Assembly: GCF_003063505.1 (NCBI RefSeq)
Contig: NZ_NERW01000003.1
Span: forward strand, 906,228-970,227
Length of the DNA: 64,000 nt
From: Limnohabitans sp. T6-20
Lineage (GTDB): Bacteria; Pseudomonadota; Gammaproteobacteria; Burkholderiales; Burkholderiaceae_C
Direction of reading: 5' to 3'
The notes below the pieces were generated by a model that was not told where the DNA came from, ran no database searches, and saw only the letters and a program-made list of their open reading frames with translations. Positions 48,622 to 57,892 of this stretch are shown here, piece by piece. Within the stretch, counting starts at the first letter, position 1. Each line of letters opens with the position of its first letter. The position numbers and the translations under genes are program-made.

Positions 48622-50433
48622 ATGATCCGAATTTCAGAACTCAAACTCCCCCTCTCGGCCTTGCCGGTTGAAGTGCGCCGCTCGGCCGATGCGCCCTCTG
48701 AGACCGACGAAGACCGCCTGCCCACACCCCACCCCGAAGCCGCTTTGCGCCAGTTGGCTGCGCAGGCCTTGGGCATCGATGGGGCAGACATCACCACACT
48801 GACCGTTTTCAAACGCAGTTTTGATGCCCGAAAAGCCGATTTGCTGGCGGTGTACATCGTGGACGTTGCGCTGGCCGATGCCACCGCCGAATGCGCCCTG
48901 CTGCAAAAGCACACCCCCAACCCACACATCCTGCCCACACCCGACATGGCATGGCATGCCCCCTGCCGCGTCCCCGAAGGCTTTGGGGCCGCAGAAGGCG
49001 AGCGGCCCGTGGTCGTCGGCTTCGGGCCTTGTGGCATGTTCGCGGCGCTGGCTTTGGCACAAATGGGCTTCAAACCCATCGTGCTGGAACGTGGCAAGCC
49101 GGTGCGTGAGCGCACCAAAGACACCTGGGGTCTGTGGCGCAAAAAAGTGCTCAACCCCGAGAGCAACGTGCAATTTGGCGAAGGCGGTGCAGGCACCTTC
49201 AGTGACGGCAAGCTGTACAGCCAGATCAAGGACCCGCGCCACTTGGGCCGCAAGGTCATGGACGAATTCGTCAAGGCCGGTGCGCCGGCCGACATCCTGT
49301 TTGCCGCGCACCCGCACATTGGGACCTTCAAGCTGGTCAAAGTGGTTGAGAACATCCGCGAGCAAATCATCGCCCTCGGTGGCGAAATTCGTTTTGAGCA
49401 CCGGGTGAGCGACCTGCAGCTGTCTCCCACCACCGACGGCCACCAACTGACGGGCCTGCAAGTGCAAGACCTGCGCACAGGCCAAAGCCAAACCCTGCAG
49501 ACACGTCACGCGGTGCTGGCCTTGGGTCACAGTTCGCGCGACACGTTTGTCATGCTGCACCGCCGCGGTGTGGCCATGCAGGCCAAAGCCTTTTCAATTG
49601 GCGTGCGCATCGAGCACCCGCAAAGCGTGATCGACCAGGCGCGCTGGGGCCGACACGCGGGCCACCCGCTGCTGGGCGCGGCCGATTACAAGCTGGTGCA
49701 CCACGCCCAAAACGGCCGTGCGGTTTACAGTTTTTGCATGTGCCCTGGCGGCACCGTGGTGGCGGCCACCAGCGAAGCAGGCCGTGTGGTCACCAACGGC
49801 ATGAGCCAATACTCGCGCAACGAACGCAATGCCAACGCGGGGATGGTGGTGGCGATTGACCCACCCGATTACCCACTGGAAGTCGCCGCCTGGCAAGCCG
49901 CTTTTGGAGACAAAGACGGCGCTGCGCTCGCACAAGAAGCCCAGGCCTTGTCGCAACAACAACCGCCAGCAGCCCATCCTTTGGCAGGCATCGTGTTGCA
50001 GCGTCAACTGGAAACGCGGGCTTTTGAAGTGGGTGGCAGCAACTACGAAGCGCCCGGTCAATTGGTCGGCGACTTTCTGGCCAAACGCCCGTCCACCACT
50101 TGGGGCAGCGTGCAGCCTTCGTACAAGCCGGGCGTCAAGCTGGTCGACCTCGCCGATGTTTTGCCCGACTATGCCGTCGCGGCCATGCGCGAAGCCTTGC
50201 CGGTATTTGGCCGAAAGATCAAAGGCTACGACATGGCCGATGCCGTGCTGACCGGCGTGGAAACCCGAACTTCATCGCCCTTGCGCATCCCGCGTGGCGA
50301 AGACCACCAAAGCACCAACACATTGGGTTTGTACCCGGCAGGTGAAGGGGCCAGTTATGCCGGTGGCATTTTGTCGGCGGGTGTTGACGGCATCAAAGTG
50401 GCCGAATCTTTGGCGCGAAACATCACATCCTGA
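48622..50433 (+). CDS. COG2509-type FAD-dependent dehydrogenase
   Basis: A 603-aa flavoprotein. An N-terminal domain (about 1-105) precedes the FAD Rossmann motif VVVGFGPCGMFAALALAQMG at about 129-148. GEGGAGTFSDGKLYSQIKD at about 187-205 is the family hallmark, and a C-terminal GEGASYAGGILSAGVDGIKVAE closes the FAD site. Substrate unknown; relatives are annotated only as uncharacterised dehydrogenases. ATG 48622 has AGAGG before it. It stands alone downstream of the REP pair. Confidence 0.88.
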   Translation: MIRISELKLPLSALPVEVRRSADAPSETDEDRLPTPHPEAALRQLAAQALGIDGADITTLTVFKRSFDARKADLLAVYIVDVALADATAECALLQKHTPNPHILPTPDMAWHAPCRVPEGFGAAEGERPVVVGFGPCGMFAALALAQMGFKPIVLERGKPVRERTKDTWGLWRKKVLNPESNVQFGEGGAGTFSDGKLYSQIKDPRHLGRKVMDEFVKAGAPADILFAAHPHIGTFKLVKVVENIREQIIALGGEIRFEHRVSDLQLSPTTDGHQLTGLQVQDLRTGQSQTLQTRHAVLALGHSSRDTFVMLHRRGVAMQAKAFSIGVRIEHPQSVIDQARWGRHAGHPLLGAADYKLVHHAQNGRAVYSFCMCPGGTVVAATSEAGRVVTNGMSQYSRNERNANAGMVVAIDPPDYPLEVAAWQAAFGDKDGAALAQEAQALSQQQPPAAHPLAGIVLQRQLETRAFEVGGSNYEAPGQLVGDFLAKRPSTTWGSVQPSYKPGVKLVDLADVLPDYAVAAMREALPVFGRKIKGYDMADAVLTGVETRTSSPLRIPRGEDHQSTNTLGLYPAGEGASYAGGILSAGVDGIKVAESLARNITS

Positions 50434-50458
50434 CGCCGCCCCAAACCACGGGTTGAAA

Positions 50459-51118
50459 TCAAGCGTTGTGGGTAGCTGTCATTTTTTGGTGGCACGAACA
50501 AGCCTGCTCAGCCAGGCGCTGGGGCGACGTGACATGCAGGTGGCCTTCGTGCACACCAAAACCAGGCCCATTTTGGGCATCAGACGGCGCAAGCAACTGC
50601 CGAATGGACAGCGGCAGCGCGTGAAGATGGAAGTTCAGAGGGTCACGCGGATACTGCGCCACGCAGTGCAAGAGCCAACTGGCCAAATGTTGCTGGCCCG
50701 TGTGGTGCTGCACGCAAAAAGACCATTGCGCCATTTGCCCGATCAGTCTTTGCGCTGCCGCTGTGGTCTGCCACAACCAAGGTGCATAACGGACGGGGTC
50801 GTCGGCAACAGGAGCCCAATCCATCCGGTAAGCGCGACCAGGCACTATCACATGCGACTGAATGGCACTGCCGCCCGCTTGCCCTGGCGCGACACACCCG
50901 TGCCGCCCCACCACGGCCAGAACAGCGTCCGCTGAATGCGATGCGCCCAAAGTCATCAACGCATCCACCGGAAAGTAAACAAACTGGCCTGGCCCATGAC
51001 AATCGGGCGTCAAAGGGCCTGTCGGCAGATCAACACACACAAGCTTCAAATTCGCCTGAGGTGCAACTTCTGCGAGCATCAAATCCAGCAAGGCGTTTTC
51101 AATTTTTTCAGTTGACAA
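50459..51118 (-). CDS. Crp/Fnr-like protein with a collapsed helix-turn-helix
   Basis: A 219-aa protein whose N-terminal part resembles the cyclic-nucleotide-binding-like domain of the Crp/Fnr relatives next door (VYFPVDALMTLGA, VGRHGCV). The C-terminal part keeps the surrounding pattern (HLASWLLHCV, then VHEGHLHVTSPQRLAEQACSC) but lacks about 15 residues where the recognition helix should be. DNA binding is doubtful. The first codon here is TTG 51118 with GGAG nine bases upstream; ATG 51079 is an alternative. It is divergent from the next Crp/Fnr gene and could be a decaying paralogue. Confidence 0.7.
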   Translation of the reverse strand: MSTEKIENALLDLMLAEVAPQANLKLVCVDLPTGPLTPDCHGPGQFVYFPVDALMTLGASHSADAVLAVVGRHGCVAPGQAGGSAIQSHVIVPGRAYRMDWAPVADDPVRYAPWLWQTTAAAQRLIGQMAQWSFCVQHHTGQQHLASWLLHCVAQYPRDPLNFHLHALPLSIRQLLAPSDAQNGPGFGVHEGHLHVTSPQRLAEQACSCHQKMTATHNA

Positions 51119-51194
51119 ATGTGTGCACTCCAGACACCTGAACTTGCCCCCAAAACAACCACCAAGGCTGCCGGTTTTGGCATATTTTCATTTT

Positions 51195-51212
51195 ATGTTC
51201 TTTATCGAACAT
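51195..51212. promoter_or_regulatory. Inverted-repeat operator ATGTTC-N6-GAACAT, copy 1
   Basis: A perfect 6-bp inverted repeat with spacer TTTATC in the gap between two divergent Crp/Fnr genes. The same arrangement recurs at 52067. Its centre is about 64 bases before the predicted start of transcription of the 51350 gene, close to where class I activators of this family bind. Confidence 0.7.
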
Positions 51213-51233
51213 TTGAATCCATGTGTACTGTGG

Positions 51234-51261
51234 TTTACTTGCCAATCTTGGGGCCTATACT
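51234..51261 (+). promoter_or_regulatory. Predicted promoter of the second Crp/Fnr gene
   Basis: TTTACT (51234-51239) and TATACT (51256-51261), spaced by 16 bases, give a sigma-70-like promoter with a good -10. It would leave an untranslated leader of about 80 bases before GTG 51350. Confidence 0.5.
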
Positions 51262-51349
51262 CTTCGAGCTTTCATGCAAGCCCCGAATCCACTGGCCTTT
51301 CAGCCACTTCGCAACTGATTTCTATAACGCTGGCACGGGGTAAATTTTC

Positions 51350-52024
51350 GTGACGCTCTTCACCAACGGACTCATCTTTCAACTGGCCAGGGAAGATCAA
51401 AACCGACTGCAGCACATCTGCAAACCGGTTCAGTTGCTTGCCGGACAAATCCTGTGTGACACCGCTCAACACGCAACCCCTAAAGTCTATTTTTTAACGG
51501 GCGCCTGCGTCGCCGTGTTGATTGAAAGCTCTTCGCGCAACACCTTGGCCGTGGGTTTGGTCGGATCAGAAGGGGCCATCGGTTTGGGGTCGGTTCTGGA
51601 CATCGGCCCCGAAAACCTTCAGTTTCGTGTGCAAACCGCCGGCCACGCCTGGGTGGCCGAAAGTGCCGACCTGGCACTGCTGCTGCACCAACGCCCAGGC
51701 ATGTTGTGGGCCATCTCTCAATACCTGTGGTGGTTGGCCGCGCATGTGGCCACCATGGCCGCATCCATTCAGTTCGATGGCATCACCACCCGACTCGCAC
51801 GTTGGCTGGTCTTGTCGGCCGACAGGGCGCAAACGCAGCATCTGCAACTGACACACGAGCACCTGGCTCACATGTTGGGCGTCCGGCGCGTCAGCATCAC
51901 CTTGGCAGCCGGTGAACTGAAAGAGCGCGGGCTCATTGACTACCAAAGAGGCGTTATCGACATACTGGACATGACCGCTTTGCGTCAAATGAGCGACCGG
52001 ACTCAAAACATCACACAGGTTTGA
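51350..52024 (+). CDS. Crp/Fnr-family transcriptional regulator
   Basis: A 224-aa regulator: effector domain (about 10-120) with the usual beta-roll positions but no cAMP-contact residues I can identify and no N-terminal Cys cluster, a dimer helix, and a winged HTH (about 150-210) with LTHEHLAHMLGVRRVSITLAA and a wing ending GVIDILD. The Burkholderiales type with a GVRRxxxT recognition helix. Starts GTG 51350. The upstream operator and promoter suggest autoregulation or control by a neighbour. Confidence 0.86.
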   Translation: MTLFTNGLIFQLAREDQNRLQHICKPVQLLAGQILCDTAQHATPKVYFLTGACVAVLIESSSRNTLAVGLVGSEGAIGLGSVLDIGPENLQFRVQTAGHAWVAESADLALLLHQRPGMLWAISQYLWWLAAHVATMAASIQFDGITTRLARWLVLSADRAQTQHLQLTHEHLAHMLGVRRVSITLAAGELKERGLIDYQRGVIDILDMTALRQMSDRTQNITQV

Positions 52025-52034
52025 TAAAAATCAT
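52021..52034 (+). promoter_or_regulatory. FNR-box-like sequence
   Basis: TTGAT-AAAA-ATCAT matches the FNR/CRP consensus TTGAT-N4-ATCAA at nine of ten positions. It overlaps the stop codon of the preceding gene and lies 108 bases before the next Crp/Fnr start. A single match of this length can be chance. Confidence 0.4.
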
Positions 52035-52066
52035 CAAATCTAAACATTTCCAAAAAACTGAAACAT

Positions 52067-52084
52067 ATGTTCGGAATCGAACAA
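52067..52084. promoter_or_regulatory. Inverted-repeat operator ATGTTC-N6-GAACAA, copy 2
   Basis: Differs from copy 1 by one base in the arms and shares the last three spacer bases (ATC), giving the common sequence TGTTC-N3-ATCGAACA. It lies 58 bases before ATG 52142. No clear -35 precedes the weak TAGATT at 52105, as expected if a protein bound here substitutes for it near -41. Confidence 0.7.
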
Positions 52085-52141
52085 ATTTAAGGCATCGATA
52101 CTGATAGATTGAAGTGGGGCTCCCCACAGCAATTGGTATTT

Positions 52142-52849
52142 ATGAATATTTCGTCAAAGACAAACAAAATTATCAATTTTTTACCGAATCCAGTACTTGA
52201 AGAGTGGTCGCCCTATTTCGAGCCTGTTGAATTGGCTCTGGGCCAAGTACTGTATGAGCCAGGCCGAATCATCGGGCACCTGTACTTCCCCCTCACCGCG
52301 ATCGTGTCCTGGGTTCACATCCTAGAAAACGGGGCCTCGACCGAAATCGCGATCACCGGCCGCGAAGGCATGGTCGGCATCTATTTGCTCATGGGTGCCG
52401 CGCAAACCAACAACCGAGCCATCGTGCAAAAAGCCGGATCGGCCATGCGGATTCGATTGAGTGTGGTGCTCAACAGCTTTAACCAAGGCAACGCGGTTCA
52501 AAAGGTATCTTTGCATTACGCGCAAACCTTGATGAATCAGATTTCCCAAGTCTCCGTTTGCAACCGACATCACACCCTGGAACAGCAACTGTGTCGCATG
52601 CTCTTGCTCACGCTCGACCGGCAAGACAGCCAAACCATTGTCTTAACCCAAGAACTGATGGCCAGTTTGTTGGGGGTGCGCCGAGAAGGCGTGACCCATG
52701 CCGCGCACCGTCTGATGAATCAAAACATCCTCCACTACAGCCGAGGGAACATCACCGTGCTGGACCGCAAAGCCCTGGAAAAGAGGGCTTGCGAGTGCTA
52801 CAGCGTGATCAGCCGTGAATACGACCGCTTCTCGAACATGCCCCTCTGA
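52142..52849 (+). CDS. Crp/Fnr-family transcriptional regulator
   Basis: A 235-aa regulator: effector domain with LYEPGRIIGHLYFPLTAIVSWV (about 37-58, in part), TGREGMVGIYLLMG, a dimer helix, HTH LTQELMASLLGVRREGVTHAA (about 176-196) and wing ending NITVLDRKALEKRACECY. The C-terminal CxC resembles the end of the first protein of this group, so the three are probably paralogues. Start ATG 52142; a TTG at 52109 would place the start nearer the operator and is less likely. Confidence 0.87.
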   Translation: MNISSKTNKIINFLPNPVLEEWSPYFEPVELALGQVLYEPGRIIGHLYFPLTAIVSWVHILENGASTEIAITGREGMVGIYLLMGAAQTNNRAIVQKAGSAMRIRLSVVLNSFNQGNAVQKVSLHYAQTLMNQISQVSVCNRHHTLEQQLCRMLLLTLDRQDSQTIVLTQELMASLLGVRREGVTHAAHRLMNQNILHYSRGNITVLDRKALEKRACECYSVISREYDRFSNMPL

Positions 52850-52862
52850 AGCCAGAGGGGCA
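52839..52862. terminator. Convergent-gene hairpin
   Basis: TGCCCCTCT, six bases, then AGAGGGGCA: a perfect 9-bp GC-rich stem spanning the stop of the Crp/Fnr gene and ending six bases short of the convergent regulator's stop. No T-run on either side. Confidence 0.55.
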
Positions 52863-52867
52863 GCGCA

Positions 52868-53512
52868 TCAAACCGTCACCATCTGGTTGCGAATCGCGTA
52901 GCGCGTCAGGTCGGCCACTTTGTGCAAGCCGATCTTGCGCATGATGTTGCGGCGATGCACCTCCACGGTGCTGGGAGCAATCTGCAGATTGCGCGCAATT
53001 TCTTTGGACGAATAACCGTCGGCGATCAGGCGCAACACCTGCTCTTCGCGCCCGCCGAGTTGCCCTTTCAAGCTGATGTCCCCGGACCTGGCCTTGCGAA
53101 CGCTCTCCATCATTTCAGATGCTGCCGCTTGACACAAATACACACGCCCTGCCGCTGCGGCGCGAATCGCCGACATCAACTCATCGATGCTGCTCATCGT
53201 TGACACATAGCATTTGGCACCTGCATCCAGTATCTCAATAATAGAATTTCGATCCGAATCAGCAGAAAAAGCCACCATGTTTTTGGCAGGTTGATGGTGC
53301 GCAATCTGATGCATCAACGCCATGTCTTTGGAATCGTTGGCCTGCATGCCAATCAACACCACATCGGGATCAACCTGATCACACAGGGCATTGGTCATGG
53401 CACCGTTGTCAGAGATGCCCACCAGGTCCATGTCGTGGTGCGTTCGCAAGACTGCGGCAATACCCTCAGAAACCACTTTGTGCTTGGAAGAAAGCAAAAC
53501 TCGAATTGACAT
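52868..53512 (-). CDS. NarL/LuxR-type regulator with a degenerate receiver
   Basis: A 214-aa protein with response-regulator layout. The LuxR HTH (about 145-205) is intact: LGGREEQVLRLIADGYSSKEIARNLQIAPSTVEVHRRNI (in part). In the receiver the acidic pair is Ser-Ser (VLLSSKHKVV), the phospho-acceptor Asp is Gly (VVLIGMQ) and the conserved Lys appears replaced (CYVSTMSS). It cannot be phosphorylated in the normal way. ATG 53512 has GGAGG seven bases upstream. No sensor kinase is nearby. Confidence 0.88.
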   Translation of the reverse strand: MSIRVLLSSKHKVVSEGIAAVLRTHHDMDLVGISDNGAMTNALCDQVDPDVVLIGMQANDSKDMALMHQIAHHQPAKNMVAFSADSDRNSIIEILDAGAKCYVSTMSSIDELMSAIRAAAAGRVYLCQAAASEMMESVRKARSGDISLKGQLGGREEQVLRLIADGYSSKEIARNLQIAPSTVEVHRRNIMRKIGLHKVADLTRYAIRNQMVTV

Positions 53513-53698
53513 CTTCACGCCTCCAAATTTGGGTCGAAAGACCCGCTCATTACAAAGTCAGACCACTCATTCTTGTTTCACACTCCCTTTCAATCAGCAC
53601 CACATTCGGCGCTTGTTGAGAAAGTTTAGGCACCAGCAAGCCCGCTGTATGTGCGGCCCCATACATATGAAACAAAAAATGGTTTTCTCTATTGACCC

Positions 53699-53992
53699 TC
53701 ACTGAACCAAGGGGCCGACCGATGAACCACTCTGCCCAGGCAAGGGCAACGCCAAGTCGTCCATTTTTTCACTGATGCTGAGCACCTCTTTCAGGTGATC
53801 GTGTGCGTTGAAGGAATGGTGCTTGGACAATTTGGCATGGTGCAAAGCCGCCTTGAATGCACCCGCCTCGTGGTGCCTGGCGGCCTCCTTGTTGCGTTGG
53901 TACGCATGCAGCAACTCCTCAGAAGCACGCCGGTAGTGATCGCCAATGTGGTCGGCGTAGGCTTTCTCAAGCATTCGGTGTTCTTGGGTCAT
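53699..53992 (-). CDS. Small His-rich helical protein, unknown function
   Basis: A 97-aa soluble protein, mostly helical, with about 13 His concentrated in residues 15-66 (KAALHHAKLSKHHSFNAHDHL). I recognise no family. It could bind metal. It sits between two NarL-type regulators, 66 bases from the nearer, and has no obvious terminator of its own. Confidence 0.6.
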   Translation of the reverse strand: MTQEHRMLEKAYADHIGDHYRRASEELLHAYQRNKEAARHHEAGAFKAALHHAKLSKHHSFNAHDHLKEVLSISEKMDDLALPLPGQSGSSVGPLVQ

Positions 53993-54057
53993 GTCAGTTC
54001 CTGGTCCGGTGACGGTTCAATGGTGGATCTCGATTCGACAAAGCTCTGTGAGTTGCA

Positions 54058-54693
54058 TCACATCAGCCCATGCTCTTGCATGTAACGCTGCAAAGACATG
54101 CGCCCTGGGCAGTTGAGTTTTTGGTAAATGTGGTGCAAATGGAGCTTGGCCGTGCCCTCGCTGATGAACAGCTTGGTCGCGATTTTTTTATTGGGCCAGC
54201 CCTCCGTCACCATGCGCGCAACGCTCATTTCGCGTGGGGTCAACAGATGCGATGCGTGGGCGTTTTTCTTTTGTTGCTCCAACAAAAGCGACATCGTTTT
54301 GACCGTCAGGTCACGGTCAAGCCACTTGCCGCCTTCGTGCACAGACTTGATGCACCGTGTCAAAACCTGCTTGGATTTCTCTTTCGAAACCAAGCCTGCC
54401 ACATCCAAGTCCAGCGCACGCATGACTTCGCCAATCGGCGCACCGGTAAAAACAACAGGCCGCGTCTGAAGATTTTTTGTTTTGATGTCCTCCAGCAAGG
54501 CCAGTCCACTTCGCTGGGTCAATGACAAGTCCATCACCAAGATGTGCGGCCGATGCTGCTCCAAGGCCTGCAAAGCAGCATCGCCCGTTCTCACGCACGA
54601 CTTGACTGAAAACTCGGGTGAATCTTCAAAGACATGGGTCAAGCCTTCCAGCATCACGGGGTAGGGGTCGGCAAGCACAATATCAATGCACAT
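54058..54693 (-). CDS. NarL/LuxR-family response regulator
   Basis: A 211-aa response regulator. Receiver residues are present: Asp in LADPYPV, phospho-acceptor Asp in HILVMDLSLT, Thr in VVFTGAP and Lys in LVSKEKS. C-terminal HTH: LLTPREMSVARMVTEGWPNKKIATKLFISEGTAKLHLHHIY (in part). Of the two start codons six bases apart, ATG 54693 is seven bases from AAGGA and is preferred. The cognate kinase is not in the window. Confidence 0.9.
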   Translation of the reverse strand: MCIDIVLADPYPVMLEGLTHVFEDSPEFSVKSCVRTGDAALQALEQHRPHILVMDLSLTQRSGLALLEDIKTKNLQTRPVVFTGAPIGEVMRALDLDVAGLVSKEKSKQVLTRCIKSVHEGGKWLDRDLTVKTMSLLLEQQKKNAHASHLLTPREMSVARMVTEGWPNKKIATKLFISEGTAKLHLHHIYQKLNCPGRMSLQRYMQEHGLM

Positions 54694-54917
54694 GGGCATG
54701 TCCTTATCAAAATTTATCGCAGGCCAGAGGCACCTTTCAGCAAGGCAAAACTTGGCCTGATCGTTGCACTCAGAATAGAACGCGCTTGCGTGCTTTGTGA
54801 TCCCCTGAATTGGTGAGGCAAGCTACGTTCAAACCAGTAAGCTCACAAAAACAGGTAGTTCGAATTGCATTTTTTTGCACAGCAAGGAAACGCGCACGCG
54901 CGGCTTGGACGACGTGC

Positions 54918-57392
54918 TCAACGAAACACGGTGTGCTTCAGATGCCGCATGTGGTTGGGCGTGGTGGGCGGTTTGTTGCCCAGGTGCTCACACGCATGAC
55001 GAAAACGCAGCAAGGTTTTCTGCGCACGGCCCAAAACACTGTCGGGCTCATAGCCCGCAACCCCCAAGGTGCCAAAACACACGCCCGTCAAAAGCACCAA
55101 CCCCTCACCCGCGGTATCGGCCATGTGGATGTGAAAACGGCCTTCGGCAACGGCCTTCACCACACGCTCATCCAGCATCAAATGCCGCCGGTTGCGGCTG
55201 GGCATCAACACCCCTTGCTGGCCATCCAGCCCCAAGCTTTCACAACTTCTGAAGTAGCCCTCGATCTTTTCATTGATACCCCCGACAGGCAACAACTCGC
55301 CATGCTGGTTGACCGCCCCTGTCACGGCAATGCCCTGGCGCAGCGGCAAGCCGGACAAACTTGACAACAAGGCATAAAACTCGGCACACGAAGCCGAATC
55401 GCCCTCGACCCCGCTGTACTCCTGTTCAAAGACCACGGCCGCATTCATGGCCAAAGGCGCTATGTGGGCAAACAAGGACGACAAATAACTGTGCAAGATC
55501 AGCACACCCTTGTCGTGTATCGGCCCCGACATCTCGACCTCTCGCTCAATGTTGAGCAAGCCCTCTTCACCGGCATACGTGCAAGCGGTGACCTTGACCG
55601 GAAAACCAAACCGGTAATCGCCCAAATCCACCACCGTTAAACCATTGATCTGTGCCACCCGCTCACCAGAGACACCCAGCAAACGCTCACCCTCCATGAG
55701 GGTCTCTTGCAAACGCTGCTCAGGGTAGTTGTGGCGATGCACTCGGGCCTGTCTTGCGGCATGGACGTCACTTGTATCAACCCGTTGACGACCACCCTGC
55801 CTGGCCAGCGCAGCGCTTTCAATCACCAAGGCTTCGACCAACGCAAAGATCGCACTTTGGCGGTTCTGGTCATCTGCCTCACGGTGGGTTTCTTCAATCA
55901 AGGCCGCCACCGCCGCCGCTGAAAAATGCGGCAAGTTCATCTTGCTGCAGGTATGCCCCACAAAAATGGCCGTGGCGTGGGCTGATTCAGGGGTAGCCAC
56001 AAAGCTCTCGGCAAAATCGACCTTGCACCGAAAGCGCCTGACGAATTCAGGATCGGTTTCTTGCACGGCGTAATACTCATCGCCCGACGCGATCAAAACA
56101 ACCTTGACATGGACATTCACCGCCTCGGGCTCCAATGACATCGCGGCCATCGGGGCATACATCATCCCAGGCTCCTCGATCTGCAAGCGGCCATTGCGCA
56201 TGAAGCGGCGCAATTTTTCCCAGACATGCGGATCGGCCAATAAATCGCGCAAATGCAACATGAGAAAACCCCCATGCGCCTTCAGCAAGCTGCCGGCTCG
56301 GATGCGCGAAAAATCTGTCACCAACTCGCCATTGTCCGACCCGTATTCAATGCTGCCGAACAGCATTCTGAACAAAGGGTTGTCCTCCCGAATGACAGGT
56401 GCACCTTGCAACGTGTGGTTGTCCACCACCAAGTTGACACGAAACAAGGACAGCACAGCTTCCAAGGCTTCGAGGCGGACCATTTCCTCTTCCCCAGGCT
56501 CGAGAAGCGCCACGTTTTCGAGCACGCTGGTCTGTATCTGCTCCAGAAACGCGTTCAGCTTGACCATGTCCTGCACAGGCTGGTTCAGTGCCGACCTGAT
56601 CAACTGCAACTCATGGTCGAGCATGGGCTTGAGTGTTTGCCTGCGCAAGGCCGACAAGCCTTCATTCTTCACGCGCTCCATGGCCCGCATCTTTTCCAGG
56701 TAGCGGCTGATCTCCTCTCTGAGGGAGGCCTCGGCGAGATCGATTTCGGCACGCTGCTCACGACTCATCGCCAAAGCCTTGCCTGCCGTGACCGGCTCAC
56801 CTTGGTCGTCTTTCAGGGTGAACACCATGTGGCCCTGATCGCGCATCAGAGAAAAACGATGGGCCTCGGCATAGGCGCTGAGTGCCAGATAGCCACGGTC
56901 TTCTTCGGTTTTGTAAGAGGCTTCAATCCGCTTGCTTTCAGCCTTGAAGTCATCTTGTCCCAAACGCTTGGGCACCTCGGCCTGCAAACGTTTGGCCAAC
57001 TGCTGCATCGCCTGGCGCAGCACTCTGCCCTGCCCCGCCTTGAGGTGCAAGGCACGCGGGCGCTCTGGCTCTTCAAAGTTGTGCAAATAACAAAGGTCCG
57101 GTGGGACCGGGCACTTTTGCGCATGCGCGTGCATCATCTGACTGAGCAAGGTCGTGCGCCCGCTGCCGACATCGCCCAACACAAACAAGTTGTAATCCGG
57201 CTCGGTCATGCCCATGCCAAATTCGGCCGCCTGTTTGGCGCGCTCCTGGCCGATCCAGGGCAGAGGTTCATGCAGCAATTCGGAAGTGTCCGAAAACCCC
57301 AAGGTCTGCGGCTCTACCGTTCGGCGCAGCGCGGCAGCATCCAGCTCGACCAGGCGGCTCGTCGTCAGGGCCATGCGTGTGCCCATGTCCAT
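54918..57392 (-). CDS. LonH/YcbZ-type ATP-dependent protease
   Basis: An 824-aa AAA+ protein with a C-terminal Lon protease domain, related to E. coli YcbZ (LonH). Walker A GDVGSGRT at about 73-80, a long coiled-coil insert (about 130-260), the AAA core with [12 protein letters not shown], and the protease domain with catalytic Ser (about 666, EGDSAS) and Lys (about 709, GINEKIEG), 43 residues apart as in Lon. It differs from classical Lon by lacking the N-terminal LAN domain. ATG 57392 or 57386 are both possible after GGAGG. Likely a stress or quality-control protease. Confidence 0.9.
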   Translation of the reverse strand: MDMGTRMALTTSRLVELDAAALRRTVEPQTLGFSDTSELLHEPLPWIGQERAKQAAEFGMGMTEPDYNLFVLGDVGSGRTTLLSQMMHAHAQKCPVPPDLCYLHNFEEPERPRALHLKAGQGRVLRQAMQQLAKRLQAEVPKRLGQDDFKAESKRIEASYKTEEDRGYLALSAYAEAHRFSLMRDQGHMVFTLKDDQGEPVTAGKALAMSREQRAEIDLAEASLREEISRYLEKMRAMERVKNEGLSALRRQTLKPMLDHELQLIRSALNQPVQDMVKLNAFLEQIQTSVLENVALLEPGEEEMVRLEALEAVLSLFRVNLVVDNHTLQGAPVIREDNPLFRMLFGSIEYGSDNGELVTDFSRIRAGSLLKAHGGFLMLHLRDLLADPHVWEKLRRFMRNGRLQIEEPGMMYAPMAAMSLEPEAVNVHVKVVLIASGDEYYAVQETDPEFVRRFRCKVDFAESFVATPESAHATAIFVGHTCSKMNLPHFSAAAVAALIEETHREADDQNRQSAIFALVEALVIESAALARQGGRQRVDTSDVHAARQARVHRHNYPEQRLQETLMEGERLLGVSGERVAQINGLTVVDLGDYRFGFPVKVTACTYAGEEGLLNIEREVEMSGPIHDKGVLILHSYLSSLFAHIAPLAMNAAVVFEQEYSGVEGDSASCAEFYALLSSLSGLPLRQGIAVTGAVNQHGELLPVGGINEKIEGYFRSCESLGLDGQQGVLMPSRNRRHLMLDERVVKAVAEGRFHIHMADTAGEGLVLLTGVCFGTLGVAGYEPDSVLGRAQKTLLRFRHACEHLGNKPPTTPNHMRHLKHTVFR

Positions 57393-57536
57393 GGGCCTCC
57401 ATCTGTTGAAAAACCACAAGGCGCATGCGACCACCGCGGCACCTTGCTTTTCAATTTACGCCCGAGCTTTGAATTTTTCCGTGTGCTGCACCACCATCTC
57501 CAAATCCGTCAGATCAAATCAAGGGACAATCGCAAG

Positions 57537-57800
57537 ATGCAACCATCAACCCCTGACAACAAGCAAGCGCGCAATCCACTGCATGGCCTGACCCTCGAAG
57601 CCATCGTCACCCAATTGGCCGACCATTACGGCTGGGACGACTTGGGCACACGCATCCCGATCCGCTGTTTCACCCATGATCCCAGCGTGGGTTCAAGCCT
57701 GAAATTTCTGCGCAAAACCCCCTGGGCCCGCGACAAAGTGGAAAGCCTTTACCTGTTCATGCTGCGCGACCAAAAGCGCCAACAACGGCCTGACAACTGA
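57537..57800 (+). CDS. VF530/DUF2132 small DNA-binding protein
   Basis: An 87-aa protein of the VF530 (DUF2132) family: [47 protein letters not shown] and KVESLYL are all family signatures (residues about 14-80). The Aliivibrio member binds DNA; cellular role unknown. It is divergent from the LonH gene across about 145 bases. Start ATG 57537. Confidence 0.88.
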   Translation: MQPSTPDNKQARNPLHGLTLEAIVTQLADHYGWDDLGTRIPIRCFTHDPSVGSSLKFLRKTPWARDKVESLYLFMLRDQKRQQRPDN

Positions 57801-57892
57801 GCGCTGGTGCGCCAGCCAACAGACGCACATGTCTGTCGCTTTTATGGTGGATGCCTGTCTTTCATCCTCAACCACCATCCAAGCGAGTTCAC

